Below are positions 27,411 to 36,531 of a stretch of 41,407 nt of DNA, piece by piece. The stretch's first letter is position 1; the number at the start of each line of letters is the position of its first letter. The notes beneath the pieces are model-generated. The model was not told the origin of the DNA, made no database searches, and was given only the letters and a program-made list of their open reading frames with translations. Made by a program: the position numbers and the translations under genes. This DNA comes from Ancalomicrobiaceae bacterium (lineage in GTDB: Bacteria > Pseudomonadota > Alphaproteobacteria > Rhizobiales > Ancalomicrobiaceae), in NCBI GenBank assembly GCA_031291575.1, contig JARLIT010000263.1:1-41407 (forward strand), given 5' to 3'.

Positions 27411-28351
27411 GTCATCACTTCCGCTGTCGCCAAGAATGCCTCAACCTGACGTGTATCGACAACGCCGGCGTCCGAACCGAGTCCCGTGGCGACCAGCGCC
27501 GAAACGGCGGTGCCGAGCCGGCAAGATGCCTCGAGATCAAGACCTTTTGCAAGGCCAGCGACAAAGGCGCCGCAGTAGCTGTCGCCACAGCCGGTTGTAT
27601 CGGAGACGGCGACCTTGAAGGCCGGCATGCGAAATGACCGCTCTCTGGTGCGGATGAACGAGCCCAGTGCGCCCATCTTGAAGATGCAGGCCTTGGCGCC
27701 CATACCGAGGAAAACGTCGGCGGCCGCTTCGGGCGTGTCCTGGCCCGACAGGAAGGCCGCCTCTTCGAACGACGGCATGAAATAGTCAACGTTCGGCAGG
27801 AGGTCACGCAGCAGCGCCATCGTGCCTTGGTTGGGGGCGATGAGGTCAAACGTCGTCGTCAGCCCGCGCGCCTTGGCGTGGGCCAGCAACTTGGCGCTCT
27901 GGCCACCGTCCATGCGGGCGAGCAGACCGGTTCCTCCAAGGTGCAGAAACCGGGCATCGCAGACAGCGTCGAACTCAGCCTCGGTCACGAAAAGCTGATC
28001 CGACGCGCCGCGGACGTGCAGCGCCGGCCGTTCGCCGTTCGGCCGGATGGTGAGGATGGTGGCCGAGGTCGCCACTTTGTCGGTGCGCTGAACCATCGAG
28101 CAGTCGATGCCCAGTTTCTTGTAGACGGCCAGAATGACATCCGCCTTCTCGTCGTAGCCGAGGCAGGCGACGGTCGCCGTATTGATGCCGAGCTTGGCAG
28201 CGTTCATCACCGCCCCGGCCGCCGTCCCCGCCGGGTTGAGCCGGATCTCGTCGATAAAGTGGACGCCGCCGCCAGCCGGGATCGACTCGACTGGGCGGCC
28301 GGCAATGTCGAGAATCGTTAGCCCAACGAAGACCGCATCGAATTTAGCCAT
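27407..28351 (-). CDS. PfkB-family carbohydrate kinase
   Basis: 314 residues of the ribokinase/PfkB fold. The glycine-rich N-terminal region lies around NPAGTAAGAVMNAAKLG. The C-terminal signature is DTTGCGDSYCGAF, with catalytic base Asp257 in place and Cys where most members have Ala (TGAGD). It should phosphorylate a sugar, sugar acid or nucleoside; the substrate is unknown. GGGAGGAAG precedes the ATG. It lies 29 bases after the aldolase/epimerase gene and overlaps the regulator gene, so it belongs to the leftward operon. The operon therefore has two kinases of unrelated families, this one and the FGGY kinase. Confidence 0.9.
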   Translation of the reverse strand: MAKFDAVFVGLTILDIAGRPVESIPAGGGVHFIDEIRLNPAGTAAGAVMNAAKLGINTATVACLGYDEKADVILAVYKKLGIDCSMVQRTDKVATSATILTIRPNGERPALHVRGASDQLFVTEAEFDAVCDARFLHLGGTGLLARMDGGQSAKLLAHAKARGLTTTFDLIAPNQGTMALLRDLLPNVDYFMPSFEEAAFLSGQDTPEAAADVFLGMGAKACIFKMGALGSFIRTRERSFRMPAFKVAVSDTTGCGDSYCGAFVAGLAKGLDLEASCRLGTAVSALVATGLGSDAGVVDTRQVEAFLATAEVMT

Positions 28352-28380
28352 CTCTTCCTCCCAATTTCCGCCCGCTCTGG

Positions 28381-29046
28381 TCAGGCGCTGACTTTCTTGT
28401 GGCCCGACTGCCCGTAGTTCCTACGGAACCAGTGATAGCACCGCTCAATCTCTTCGGGAGGCATCTCGGCAACCGGTCCGCGCAACATGGCGAGGTGAGT
28501 CGTCATGGCCGCTTCTTCGAGATACATGGCCACTGATGTCGCTTCGGTCGGCGACTTGCCCATGGTGAAGACGCCGTGCGCCTGCACCAGCGCTGCCATG
28601 CCGCCGGCTGCAGCCTCGATCACCGCCTTGCCGGTTTCCACTTCCCCCGGCGTTGCGTATGGCGCGCAGGGAATGTCGCGGCCAAGCATATGGGTGATCG
28701 GCGTCAGAACCGCCGGAATCCGCTCGCCGCGGGCGGCAAAGGAGGTGGCGTAGGGTGAATGGGTATGGGTGATGCCGAAGACGTCTGGCCGGTTCTTGTA
28801 GATATAGAGGTGGATGCCGGTGTCGACCGAGGGCTTCATGGTGCCTTCGATGATGTTGCCCTCGAGGTCGACCACCACCATGGTGTCCGGCGTCAGCTTG
28901 GCGAACTTGACGCCGCTCGGCTTGATGACGACGAAACCGGTGGCCGAATCGCGTCCCGATACGTTGCCGCCACTGCCCACCACGAGACCATTCTTCGGCA
29001 ATTCATGGTTCTGTTCGCAGACTTCTTCTTTCAGAGCTTCAAGCAT
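28381..29046 (-). CDS. Class II aldolase/epimerase, AraD-like
   Basis: 221 residues of the zinc-dependent class II aldolase/adducin fold. Phosphate-binding stretches GSGGNVSGR and IKPSGVKF are present. The metal ligands are His94 and His96 (THTHSP) and His157 (QAHGVF). At the position that separates aldolases from epimerases it has Asp75 (PSVDTGIH), as in L-ribulose-5-phosphate 4-epimerase (Asp76), where fuculose-phosphate aldolase has Glu. The ending YHWFRRNYGQ also resembles AraD. An epimerase acting on a ketose phosphate is therefore favoured, but an aldolase is possible. The ribosome binding site is weak, and translation may depend on the dehydrogenase gene 26 bases upstream. Confidence 0.85.
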   Translation of the reverse strand: MLEALKEEVCEQNHELPKNGLVVGSGGNVSGRDSATGFVVIKPSGVKFAKLTPDTMVVVDLEGNIIEGTMKPSVDTGIHLYIYKNRPDVFGITHTHSPYATSFAARGERIPAVLTPITHMLGRDIPCAPYATPGEVETGKAVIEAAAGGMAALVQAHGVFTMGKSPTEATSVAMYLEEAAMTTHLAMLRGPVAEMPPEEIERCYHWFRRNYGQSGHKKVSA

Positions 29047-29072
29047 CTTCAGTCAACTTTCATGCTGGACGC

Positions 29073-30125
29073 CTACCGAGCGGTCGGCAGGCCTTGCGGA
29101 TAGACGATGATCTTCAGCGATTCCCCGGCGTCGACCAGCGTCTTGAAGGCTAGCGGCGCATCGGCGATATCGAAGCGGTGGGTGATTGCCTTGTCGACAG
29201 CGATGCGGCCGGCGTCGAGCAGGCGGAAATAGGTGTAAGTGTCGGTCTGGTCGCTCGAGTATTTCGACGTGATGGTGATCTCGTCGAAATAGGCGCGATT
29301 GCCGTCGAGGACCCAGGGCGTCTTGGGGGCGAGCGGCGCACCGAGATGCAGCGTTCCGCCGACCTCGGTCAGAGCCACCGCCTGCTCCCAAGCCTTGGCA
29401 TTCGGTGCGATGACGATGACGGAGTCGGCCAGAAGACCATTGTTGAGGGCCCGCATGGCTTCGACCGCATCGGTCTCGGCCGGATTGATCGTGTGGGTGG
29501 CGCCGAGTTCGCGTGCCTTCTGAAGGCGCCAGTTGGAGAAGTCGAGAGCCACCACCTTGCCGGCACCGAACAACGGCGCCATGTGGACAAAGCCCTGGCC
29601 CATGAAGCCGGCGCCGACGACGGCCACGGTGTCGCCGGGCTTGATGCCGCACACCTTGAGGCCGCCGATGACGCAGGACCACGGTTCGATGGTGGTGGCC
29701 GCTTCGTTGGAGATCGTCGACGGGATGCGACGGACGTCCATCCTGAGGTGCTGGGCCGTCACCCTGTAGTATTCGCACATCGCCCCGGGATCGAGCCTGG
29801 TGGTCGAATAGTAGGGGTCGCGGGTGAAGTGGCCGCGCAGCGACCAATGCGATTGCACGCGGCCGACGTGATGATTGACGAACAGCCGTTCGCCGATCTT
29901 GAACTCGGTGACATTGCGGCCAACGGCCACCACCTCGCCGACCGGTTCGTGACCGAGCACCTTGGGCTCGGATTTCTTGTACCAAGGCATGGCCTCGCCG
30001 CCGCACAGGCCGGAGGCAAGTGTCTTCAGAAGGATGTCGTCCGGGCCGATCTCCGGGATCGGCCGCTGTTCTACGCGCACGTCGTCGTGCGAATAGTAGA
30101 CGGCAGCCTTCATCATCTCAGGCAT
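29073..30125 (-). CDS. Zinc-type medium-chain alcohol/polyol dehydrogenase
   Basis: 350 residues of the MDR superfamily. The GroES-like domain has catalytic-zinc ligands Cys41, His59 and Glu60 (GLCGGE, LGHEPVGEV). The Rossmann domain has GAGFMGQG at the start of the nucleotide-binding fold and an acidic residue after the second strand (VVALDFS), favouring NAD. The four-cysteine structural-zinc loop of many MDR enzymes is missing. GCGGAGA precedes the ATG at 30125. It lies 13 bases after the FGGY kinase. It would interconvert a polyol or sugar with its keto form at the entry to the pathway; the exact substrate is unknown. Confidence 0.88.
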   Translation of the reverse strand: MPEMMKAAVYYSHDDVRVEQRPIPEIGPDDILLKTLASGLCGGEAMPWYKKSEPKVLGHEPVGEVVAVGRNVTEFKIGERLFVNHHVGRVQSHWSLRGHFTRDPYYSTTRLDPGAMCEYYRVTAQHLRMDVRRIPSTISNEAATTIEPWSCVIGGLKVCGIKPGDTVAVVGAGFMGQGFVHMAPLFGAGKVVALDFSNWRLQKARELGATHTINPAETDAVEAMRALNNGLLADSVIVIAPNAKAWEQAVALTEVGGTLHLGAPLAPKTPWVLDGNRAYFDEITITSKYSSDQTDTYTYFRLLDAGRIAVDKAITHRFDIADAPLAFKTLVDAGESLKIIVYPQGLPTAR

Positions 30126-30138
30126 GATTGTCTCCGCT

Positions 30139-31665
30139 TCAGGTGTTTCGGGGGGTAGGCCGGAAGGCGCGCCCGGCTTCCCAGATTGGACGCGACGCCC
30201 GGGCGATGGTTTCGTAGAATTCGAACAGGCGGTCGTAGCTGGCAACGAGTTCGGCCACCGGGTAGTGGCGGCGTTGATCCTCAGCGCGCTCAGGCAAATG
30301 CTCGGCGTCGATCAACCCGGCCGCATGGCCGCCGATCGCAGCCGCACCCCACAGACCATGATCGCCGGCCGAACTGACGACGATGGTCGTACCGAGCACG
30401 CTGGCGAGTACATCGCACCAGAGGCGATTGCGGGCGCCGCCACCCGTCATGAACACCTGGCCTGGATTGGCGAGACCGGTGGTCCGGAAGCAGTGCTTGA
30501 GGCTGAAGCAGACTCCCTCCATCACGGCGCGCGCCATCTCGGCCTTGGTGGTCGCCGACGTCAGCCCGTGGAACGATCCGGTGGCGTGTGGGGCGACGAA
30601 CGGCGCCCGTTCGCCGGAGAGGTAGGGCAGGAAGACGACACCGTTGGCACCGGCCGGCACCGAAGAGACCAATTCGTTCAGCCGACTGGCGACGGCGGCG
30701 GCATCGTTGCCGCCGAGGCTGCTCTGGTGCAGCGAGGTAAACCAGTCGAGCGCCAATGCGCCGGACAACGGCGCGATCACGCGAATCCAGCGGTGGTTGA
30801 GCGGGTGGCAGAGCGTAGCGCCAACCGGTTCGCCGTGGAAAGGCTCCGGCTCGATGACGACGTTGACCACAGCGGTCGTGCCGAGGATCAGGGCGACGTC
30901 GCCGGCGTTGTTGAGCCCCATCGCCACCAACATCGCCCCGAGATCGATCGATCCGGCGGCAACCGGCAGGCCGGAGGGCAGACCAAGTTCGCCGGCGACT
31001 TCCGCCAGGAGACGTCCGTGCGGCGAGGCAGACGGACGCGGCGGAGCCAGTTTGCCCTTGAGTTCGTGGACGTCCAGGAGGTCAAAAGTGGAGTCGTCGT
31101 ATGTCCGGCGCTCGATGTCCATGAACGGAATGCTGGCATCGGAAAAGTCGGTGGCAATCTCGCCAGTGAGGCGGTAGTTGATCCAATCCTTGCAATAGAA
31201 CAGGCTGGCAACCCGCGAGGCGGTAGCGGGATCGTGCGCCCGCAGCCAACGGAAGGCAGATCCAGCGGTTCCGGCCCAGTTCGACGTGCGGCTGAAGCGC
31301 GACAGTTTGGCGGAGGTGCCATCGGCGATCCAGTCGAGAACCAGATCGTCGGCCCGGCTGTCGTTCCAGAGGATGGAATTGCGCAAGGGTTGGCCGGCCG
31401 CGTCGAGCAGCCAAAGCCCGTCGCCCTGGCCACAGACGCCGATGGAGGCAATCTCCTGCCCATCCAGTTTGCCGGTGACGGCGCGGATGCAGTCGGCGGT
31501 GATGGACCAGACCTCCGCCATGTCCTGTTCGGACCAGCCGGGATTGCGGCGGATTACCGGGCTGCGCCGCGTTTCGAGCGCGATCGCCCGGCCGTCAGCC
31601 GTATAGGCCGCCGCCTTGATCGTGGTCGAACCGACGTCCACCCCCAACAGGGCGATATCAGGCAT
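30139..31665 (-). CDS. FGGY-family carbohydrate kinase
   Basis: 508 residues, normal for xylulokinase/glycerol-kinase relatives. The first phosphate-binding motif is GVDVGSTTIKAA at the N-terminus. Substrate-domain motifs include NSILWNDSRADD. The probable catalytic Asp241 lies in GSIDLGAML, and adenosine motifs are GTTAVVNVV and GGGARNRLWCDVLA. ATG at 31665 has an excellent GGAGGGGAAGG site and lies close to the operator region. First gene of the leftward operon, it would phosphorylate the ketose or polyol brought in by the divergent ABC transporter. D-apulose kinase and xylulokinase belong to this family; substrate not assignable. Confidence 0.9.
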   Translation of the reverse strand: MPDIALLGVDVGSTTIKAAAYTADGRAIALETRRSPVIRRNPGWSEQDMAEVWSITADCIRAVTGKLDGQEIASIGVCGQGDGLWLLDAAGQPLRNSILWNDSRADDLVLDWIADGTSAKLSRFSRTSNWAGTAGSAFRWLRAHDPATASRVASLFYCKDWINYRLTGEIATDFSDASIPFMDIERRTYDDSTFDLLDVHELKGKLAPPRPSASPHGRLLAEVAGELGLPSGLPVAAGSIDLGAMLVAMGLNNAGDVALILGTTAVVNVVIEPEPFHGEPVGATLCHPLNHRWIRVIAPLSGALALDWFTSLHQSSLGGNDAAAVASRLNELVSSVPAGANGVVFLPYLSGERAPFVAPHATGSFHGLTSATTKAEMARAVMEGVCFSLKHCFRTTGLANPGQVFMTGGGARNRLWCDVLASVLGTTIVVSSAGDHGLWGAAAIGGHAAGLIDAEHLPERAEDQRRHYPVAELVASYDRLFEFYETIARASRPIWEAGRAFRPTPRNT

Positions 31666-31687
31666 AGCCCTTCCCCTCCAGCTTGGA

Positions 31688-31717
31688 TTTGACATATGGC
31701 ATATTTTTTGACATAAG
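31688..31717. promoter_or_regulatory. Paired operator-like motifs in the divergent control region
   Basis: Two copies of TTTGACATA(T/A)G, at 31688-31698 and 31707-31717, start 19 bases apart between the FGGY kinase and the binding-protein gene. The area is markedly AT-rich against the GC-rich background. The same motif recurs at 38946-38956. Binding by the SorC-type regulator is inferred. Confidence 0.6.
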
Positions 31718-31853
31718 TTAATACGCGATTTGCGGGATCGGCAGACAAGATGCCTGAACACAGGCGTGATAACAGCTCGACTGTAGAGCTCGACCAGGGT
31801 GGGGACACGCCCGGCATGCCCGCAGATTTTCGCCCAAGGAGGAGTTCTCAATC

Positions 31854-32852
31854 ATGGCTTTGAATATCAAGCGGGCCTGCCTGACCTCGGTCGCGCTCGC
31901 CGCCGTTGTCGGACTTGCCAGCATTGCCACACCGGCCGCGGCCGCGGATGGCAATCTGTCACTCAAGGGTAAGCGGATTGGTGTCGCGGTCGTCGGCACT
32001 CAGCACTTCTGGGACCGTGAGGCCTTCAATGGCGCGCTCGACGAAGTGAAGGCACTCGGCGGCGAACCGGTTCCGGTCGACGGCGGCCGCGACAATCAGG
32101 TCCACGCCGACAATCACGACATCCTGCTGGCTGCCAAGGTGGACGCCGTCATCTCCATTCTCGGCGACGCCGCCGTCGAGCCGAAATTCAAGGCGCTCAA
32201 GGAAGCGGGCATCCCGGTCTTCACCGTCGACCACCTGTCGCCCTATTCGATCAACAACTCCACTTCTGACAACTACTACATGGGCACGACGATCGGCCGC
32301 TTTATGGCCGACGCGATCGGCGGCAAGGGCAAGGTGGCCGTATTCAACGCCTTCGAAGGCGCGCTGCGCATTTGCGCCATCCGCACGCAGATGTGGAAAT
32401 ACGTCCTGCAGGACTATCCGGACATCAAGATCGTCAAGCCCGAACTCGCCGAGTCTTTTGCCAACGCGCCGGAAGACGCCCGCAAGAAGACGCTCGACCT
32501 GCTCACCCAGTATCCGAAGGGCACGCTCGACGCCATTCACGTCGGCTGCTGGGACCAGCCGGCGATCGGCGTCGTCCAGGCGCTCGAAGAGACGGGACGG
32601 ACCGAGATCAAGGTAACAGCGCTCGACGCCGGCCCGGACACGCTCGAGATCATGGCCGAAAAGAACAGCCCGTTCGTCGCCAACGTCGCCCAGCAGCCGC
32701 ACAAGATCGGCATGACTTCGGCGATGAACGTCGCCCGCTATTTCGGCGGCGAGAAGCTGCTGCCGCAGACCTTTGTCGAGGTCGTTCCGGTCAAAGGCCC
32801 GGACTCGGCCAAGAAGGTGTATGAAGATCTGGGTTACGGCAAGCTGAAATGA
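31854..32852 (+). CDS. Ribose-type sugar ABC transporter substrate-binding protein
   Basis: 332 residues. A signal peptide (about 1-31) ends TPAAAADG. The mature part is a type I periplasmic binding fold with family stretches GKRIGVAVVGTQHFWDRE, VDAVISILGDAAV and TALDAGPDTLEIM. It captures the sugar in the periplasm and delivers it to the permeases encoded downstream. GGAGGA lies ten bases before the ATG. It is transcribed divergently from the catabolic operon, with paired operator-like motifs between them. A strong hairpin follows the gene, which fits the usual excess of binding protein over transporter. Confidence 0.92.
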   Translation: MALNIKRACLTSVALAAVVGLASIATPAAAADGNLSLKGKRIGVAVVGTQHFWDREAFNGALDEVKALGGEPVPVDGGRDNQVHADNHDILLAAKVDAVISILGDAAVEPKFKALKEAGIPVFTVDHLSPYSINNSTSDNYYMGTTIGRFMADAIGGKGKVAVFNAFEGALRICAIRTQMWKYVLQDYPDIKIVKPELAESFANAPEDARKKTLDLLTQYPKGTLDAIHVGCWDQPAIGVVQALEETGRTEIKVTALDAGPDTLEIMAEKNSPFVANVAQQPHKIGMTSAMNVARYFGGEKLLPQTFVEVVPVKGPDSAKKVYEDLGYGKLK

Positions 32853-32875
32853 GCTGACCGCGTTTGCGGCACTGG

Positions 32876-32901
32876 GCCGCCCGTCGTCTTCGGCGGGCGG
32901 C
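32876..32901 (+). terminator. Strong hairpin between binding-protein and ATPase genes
   Basis: GCCGCCCG (32876-32883) pairs perfectly with CGGGCGGC (32894-32901). The stem extends inward by T-G, C-G and G-C to leave a TCTT tetraloop. No T-run follows, so it more likely stabilises the upstream message or partly attenuates transcription than fully terminates it. Confidence 0.6.
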
Positions 32902-32971
32902 GTACCGTGGTCGCGGGTAAGGTCGCAAAGTACCGAACGTCATCGTCTTGTCCGTTGGCGGGAGCCTCTGC

Positions 32972-34498
32972 ATGACAACGTCATCTGCCCACATCCTCGA
33001 GATGTCGGGAATCACCAAGGCCTTCCCTGGTGTACTTGCCCTCGACAACGCTAACCTTTCCGTGCAAGCAGGGCATATTCATGGACTGGTTGGCGAGAAC
33101 GGCGCCGGCAAGTCGACCATCATCAAGGTTCTGGCCGGTGTCTATCGTCGCGATTCCGGCCAGATCATTATCGACGGCAAGGCGATGGCCGAAGTCACGC
33201 CCGCACTCGTCCATGCCGCCGGTCTGCGCTTCATCCATCAAGAACTGCATCTCGTTCCGCATTTCACCGTGGCCGAATCGGTGTTCATGGGACAGGAACA
33301 GCAGGGCTGGTTCGGCATCAAGTCGCGAGCCATGAACGAGGCGGCAGAGCGCTTTCTCGAGGAGACGCTCAACGCGGAGATCCGAGGCAGAACGCTCGTC
33401 CGCGATCTCGGCATCGCCCACCGCAAGCTGGTGCAGATCGCCCGGGCGTTGATCGACAACCAGGCCCGTGTCGTCGTGTTCGATGAGCCGACGGCCCCGC
33501 TCGCCAGCGCCGAAATCGACCAGTTGTTCGATGCGATCGCCCGCCTCAAGGCGCACGGCATCTCGATGATCTATGTTTCGCACTATCTGGGCGAGATCAC
33601 GTCGATCTGCGACCGGGTGGCGGTGTTCCGCAACGGGCGCGACGTCGGTGTTATCGACGACATCGGGCTGCGCGATTCCGGCCGGATGATCAACATGATG
33701 GTCGGCCGGGACATCGCAGATTTCTATCCGGTCAAAAATCATGCCCCGTCCGAGCCGCTGCTCACCATCGAGGGGCTCGCCGACCGCAAGCATTTCTCCG
33801 ACATCAACCTTGAGATCAAGCGCGGCGAGATCGTCGGACTTGCCGGACTGATCGGCTCCGGGCGGGAGGAGCTCGTCGATACGATCTATGGACTGCGGCG
33901 GGCAGCGACTGGCCGGATGCTGCTCGATGGCAAGCCGCTCACGCTGAAGTCGCCGGCCGATGCGGTCAAGCATGGCATCGTGCTGGTGCCGCGCGACCGC
34001 CGGCAAGACGGGCTGGTGCTCGACATGGCGGTCGCCGACAACATCAACCTTGCATCGCTTCAGGACGTGGCGCGCGCCTTCCTGATCGACCGCGCGGCTG
34101 CGGTCAAACGCGCCGAAAGCGTCGCCGACCGGCTCGACGTGCGGCCACACAATGTCGGTGCGATCTCCCGCCTTCTGAGTGGCGGCAACCAGCAGAAGGT
34201 CGTGCTGGCACGTTGGCTCGTCACCGGTTCGCGTCTGTTCATCCTGGATGAACCGACGGTCGGTGTCGACGTCGGCGCCAAGGTGGAGATTTATCGCCTG
34301 ATCGAAAAATTGGCCGGCGAAGGCGCCGCGGTTTTCGTTTCGTCGTCCGATCCCAACGAACTCCTCGGTCTGTGCGATCGGATCCTCGTGCTGCTGCGCG
34401 GCACGATCATCGCCGACGTTGATACCGCCACCACCAGTCTCGACCAGCTGATCGCGCTGACTACCGGCGGCGAGTTGCAGCACGGAGCCACCGCATGA
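32972..34498 (+). CDS. Ribose-type sugar ABC transporter ATPase (two nucleotide-binding domains)
   Basis: 508 residues with duplicated ATPase domains, as in RbsA/XylG. Domain 1 has an intact Walker A (GENGAGKST) and Walker B (VVVFDEPTAPL), but its signature region reads LGIAHRKLVQIA, without the usual LS-G-QQ. Domain 2 has the degenerate Walker A typical of this family (GLIGSGREEL) and a perfect signature LSGGNQQKV. Only one composite site, domain 1 Walker with domain 2 signature, is therefore likely to be fully active. ATG at 32972 follows GGGAG. The stop overlaps the first permease start in ATGA. Confidence 0.92.
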   Translation: MTTSSAHILEMSGITKAFPGVLALDNANLSVQAGHIHGLVGENGAGKSTIIKVLAGVYRRDSGQIIIDGKAMAEVTPALVHAAGLRFIHQELHLVPHFTVAESVFMGQEQQGWFGIKSRAMNEAAERFLEETLNAEIRGRTLVRDLGIAHRKLVQIARALIDNQARVVVFDEPTAPLASAEIDQLFDAIARLKAHGISMIYVSHYLGEITSICDRVAVFRNGRDVGVIDDIGLRDSGRMINMMVGRDIADFYPVKNHAPSEPLLTIEGLADRKHFSDINLEIKRGEIVGLAGLIGSGREELVDTIYGLRRAATGRMLLDGKPLTLKSPADAVKHGIVLVPRDRRQDGLVLDMAVADNINLASLQDVARAFLIDRAAAVKRAESVADRLDVRPHNVGAISRLLSGGNQQKVVLARWLVTGSRLFILDEPTVGVDVGAKVEIYRLIEKLAGEGAAVFVSSSDPNELLGLCDRILVLLRGTIIADVDTATTSLDQLIALTTGGELQHGATA

Positions 34499-35493
34499 CC
34501 AGCCTGGCCTCACCTCGCCAATCCTTCGACATCGGCCGTCTGGCCCGGGCGGTCGCCCCGTCGTTGCCCTTGATCGTATTCCTGGCGATGTTCGTTTATC
34601 TCGGCATCGCTTCCCCGAGCTTTCTCGAACCGTCGACCTTTGCTCTGATCCTCAAGCAGAGCATACCGACCACCATCGTCAGTCTCGGCCTCGCCACCGT
34701 CGTCATGGCCGGCGGCGACGATGTCGTCTCGGGCGGTATCGATCTGTCGATACCGGCCGCTGCTGTTCTGGCGGCGGCGGTCGTCGCCGATCTCGTCACC
34801 AACCACGCGTGGTTCATCGGGCCGGCGCTGCTGATCGGTCTGTTGACCGCGGTTGCCTGCGGTCTCGTCAACGCCTTTCTGGTCGTCCTCGTCGGCATGA
34901 CGCCGCTGCTGGCGACATTTGCCAGTGCGACTGCCTTCGTCGGCATTGGCAAGGTGGTGACGGCGAGCCGCCGCATCAACGTCACCGATCCACTGGTCGT
35001 CTGGCTGCGTGACGGCGTCATCGCGGGAGTACCGGTCGGCGTGATCGCCGCCTGCGTGATCAGCGCCGTGTTCTATTTCGTTCTGCACCGGACACGCTGG
35101 GGGCTCAATCTGCAGGCAGTCGGCGGCAACAGGGACGCCGCCGAGATCTCCGGCCTGTCGCCGGCCAAATTCATCGCGACGGCATTCGTCATTGCCGGGC
35201 TCGCGGCCGGCATCGGCTCGATCTTCGTGCTGGCGAGAGGATCCGGCTGGGCACCCGGCACCGAGGAGAACATGATGATGGAGATGGTGCTCGCCACGTT
35301 CCTCGGCGCGGCATTCTCTCCCCGGCGCATCGTCACGCTCTGGGGCGCCGTCCTCGGAGCCGTCTTGGTTTCGGCGCTGTCGGTCGGCTTCGGATCGGTC
35401 GGGATCGATATCTTCTGGACCGGCTGCATCAAGGGTGGCCTCATTCTGGTGGTCGTAGCCTCGTCGGCTCTTTCCAGGAAAGTGAACATATGA
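34495..35493 (+). CDS. Sugar ABC transporter permease 1
   Basis: 332 residues, about ten membrane helices, of the RbsC/BPD_transp_2 family. The characteristic GGIDLSIPAA follows the third helix, and the family motif AAEISGLSPAKF marks the ATPase-contact loop. It overlaps the ATPase gene and the next permease gene by four bases each (ATGA), so all three are translationally coupled. Two distinct permeases suggest a heterodimeric channel rather than the RbsC homodimer. Confidence 0.92.
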   Translation: MTSLASPRQSFDIGRLARAVAPSLPLIVFLAMFVYLGIASPSFLEPSTFALILKQSIPTTIVSLGLATVVMAGGDDVVSGGIDLSIPAAAVLAAAVVADLVTNHAWFIGPALLIGLLTAVACGLVNAFLVVLVGMTPLLATFASATAFVGIGKVVTASRRINVTDPLVVWLRDGVIAGVPVGVIAACVISAVFYFVLHRTRWGLNLQAVGGNRDAAEISGLSPAKFIATAFVIAGLAAGIGSIFVLARGSGWAPGTEENMMMEMVLATFLGAAFSPRRIVTLWGAVLGAVLVSALSVGFGSVGIDIFWTGCIKGGLILVVVASSALSRKVNI

Positions 35494-36476
35494 ACGCGGC
35501 AGCTTCTTCAAGCCCGACCGGATCGACGGCTCCAGTCCTCGGCAACTTGGCGCGGCACAGCTTCCTCCTGGTGATGCTGGCCTGCTTCCTGTTCTTCGCC
35601 GTCTACAACGGCGCCTTCCTGAGCCTCGGCAATCTTACCAATATCCTCGAGGGATCGGCGATTCTGCTGGTGGTGGCCCTGGGCATGACACTGGTCGTTG
35701 CTCTGGGTGGCATCGACCTCTCCGTCGGCGTCGCTCTCGACTTCGGCGCGGCCTTCGCCATCGTCGCCATGAAGGACTACGACGCCAGCTGGTATGTGGC
35801 GATCCTGTGCGGACTTGCCGGCGGCGCCATCGTCGGCCTGCTCAACGCCATTCTGGTGGTGCGCCTGTCGGTCAGCCCGTTTCTGGCGACGCTCGGGGTG
35901 TTCTTCATCGGCGGCTCGGTGCAGCGCATCTTCACCAACGGAGGCGGACCGATTTCGTTCCGCCGGTTACCGACCGAATACTACAATCTTGCCGTCGGCA
36001 ACTTGTTCGGCATCCCGATGAAGATCGTCATCGGGGTTGTGGTCTTGGCAGCCTTCTACGTATTGCTTGAACGGTCGGTATTCGGCAAACGCTTCCATGC
36101 CATCGGCATGCAGCCCTCGGCCGCCCGCATCGCCGGCATCAACGTCAAGACCTACACGTCGTTCGGCTTCATCGTCGCTTCGATGACCTGCGCGATCGGT
36201 GGCATCATGGTGTCGGCGAACCTGCGCATGTTCACCCCGCTGGCCGGCAATGCCTACTTGATGCAGTCGATCGCCGCCGTGTTCATTGGAGCCTCCATGC
36301 ATCCGCGTGGCCGGCCGAACGTGCTCGGGACAGCGGTCGGCGTCGTATTCCTTGGCATGATCGCCAATGGGCTCAACCTGATGGGGTTGGACTTCAACGC
36401 CAAGGACGCGCTGTCCGGCATCATCCTGGTGGTGGCGCTGGTGTTTGCCATCGCGCAACGCCGCTTGAAGGTTTGA
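35490..36476 (+). CDS. Sugar ABC transporter permease 2
   Basis: 328 residues of the same RbsC-like family, with LGGIDLSVGVALDF, the ATPase-contact loop (AIGMQPSAARIAGINV) and a C-terminal hydrophobic pair of helices. It is the last gene of the rightward transporter operon and converges with the molybdoenzyme gene 118 bases further on. Its start overlaps the stop of permease 1. Confidence 0.92.
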   Translation: MNAAASSSPTGSTAPVLGNLARHSFLLVMLACFLFFAVYNGAFLSLGNLTNILEGSAILLVVALGMTLVVALGGIDLSVGVALDFGAAFAIVAMKDYDASWYVAILCGLAGGAIVGLLNAILVVRLSVSPFLATLGVFFIGGSVQRIFTNGGGPISFRRLPTEYYNLAVGNLFGIPMKIVIGVVVLAAFYVLLERSVFGKRFHAIGMQPSAARIAGINVKTYTSFGFIVASMTCAIGGIMVSANLRMFTPLAGNAYLMQSIAAVFIGASMHPRGRPNVLGTAVGVVFLGMIANGLNLMGLDFNAKDALSGIILVVALVFAIAQRRLKV

Positions 36477-36531
36477 CGGATTTCTCCTCGCCAGTGGTTC
36501 GTCGGGCGCAAAGCCAAACGGGCTCCACGCC

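Noticed and set aside
30124..31692. 522-codon open frame antisense to the FGGY kinase, and a similar one at 32981-34513 antisense to the ATPase
   Set aside because: Both lie opposite clearly identified genes and have shadow-like composition.
31689..31694. TTGACA inside the operator-like motif as a sigma-70 -35 element
   Set aside because: No acceptable -10 hexamer at 16-18 bases on the same strand for any of the three copies, so an operator reading is preferred.
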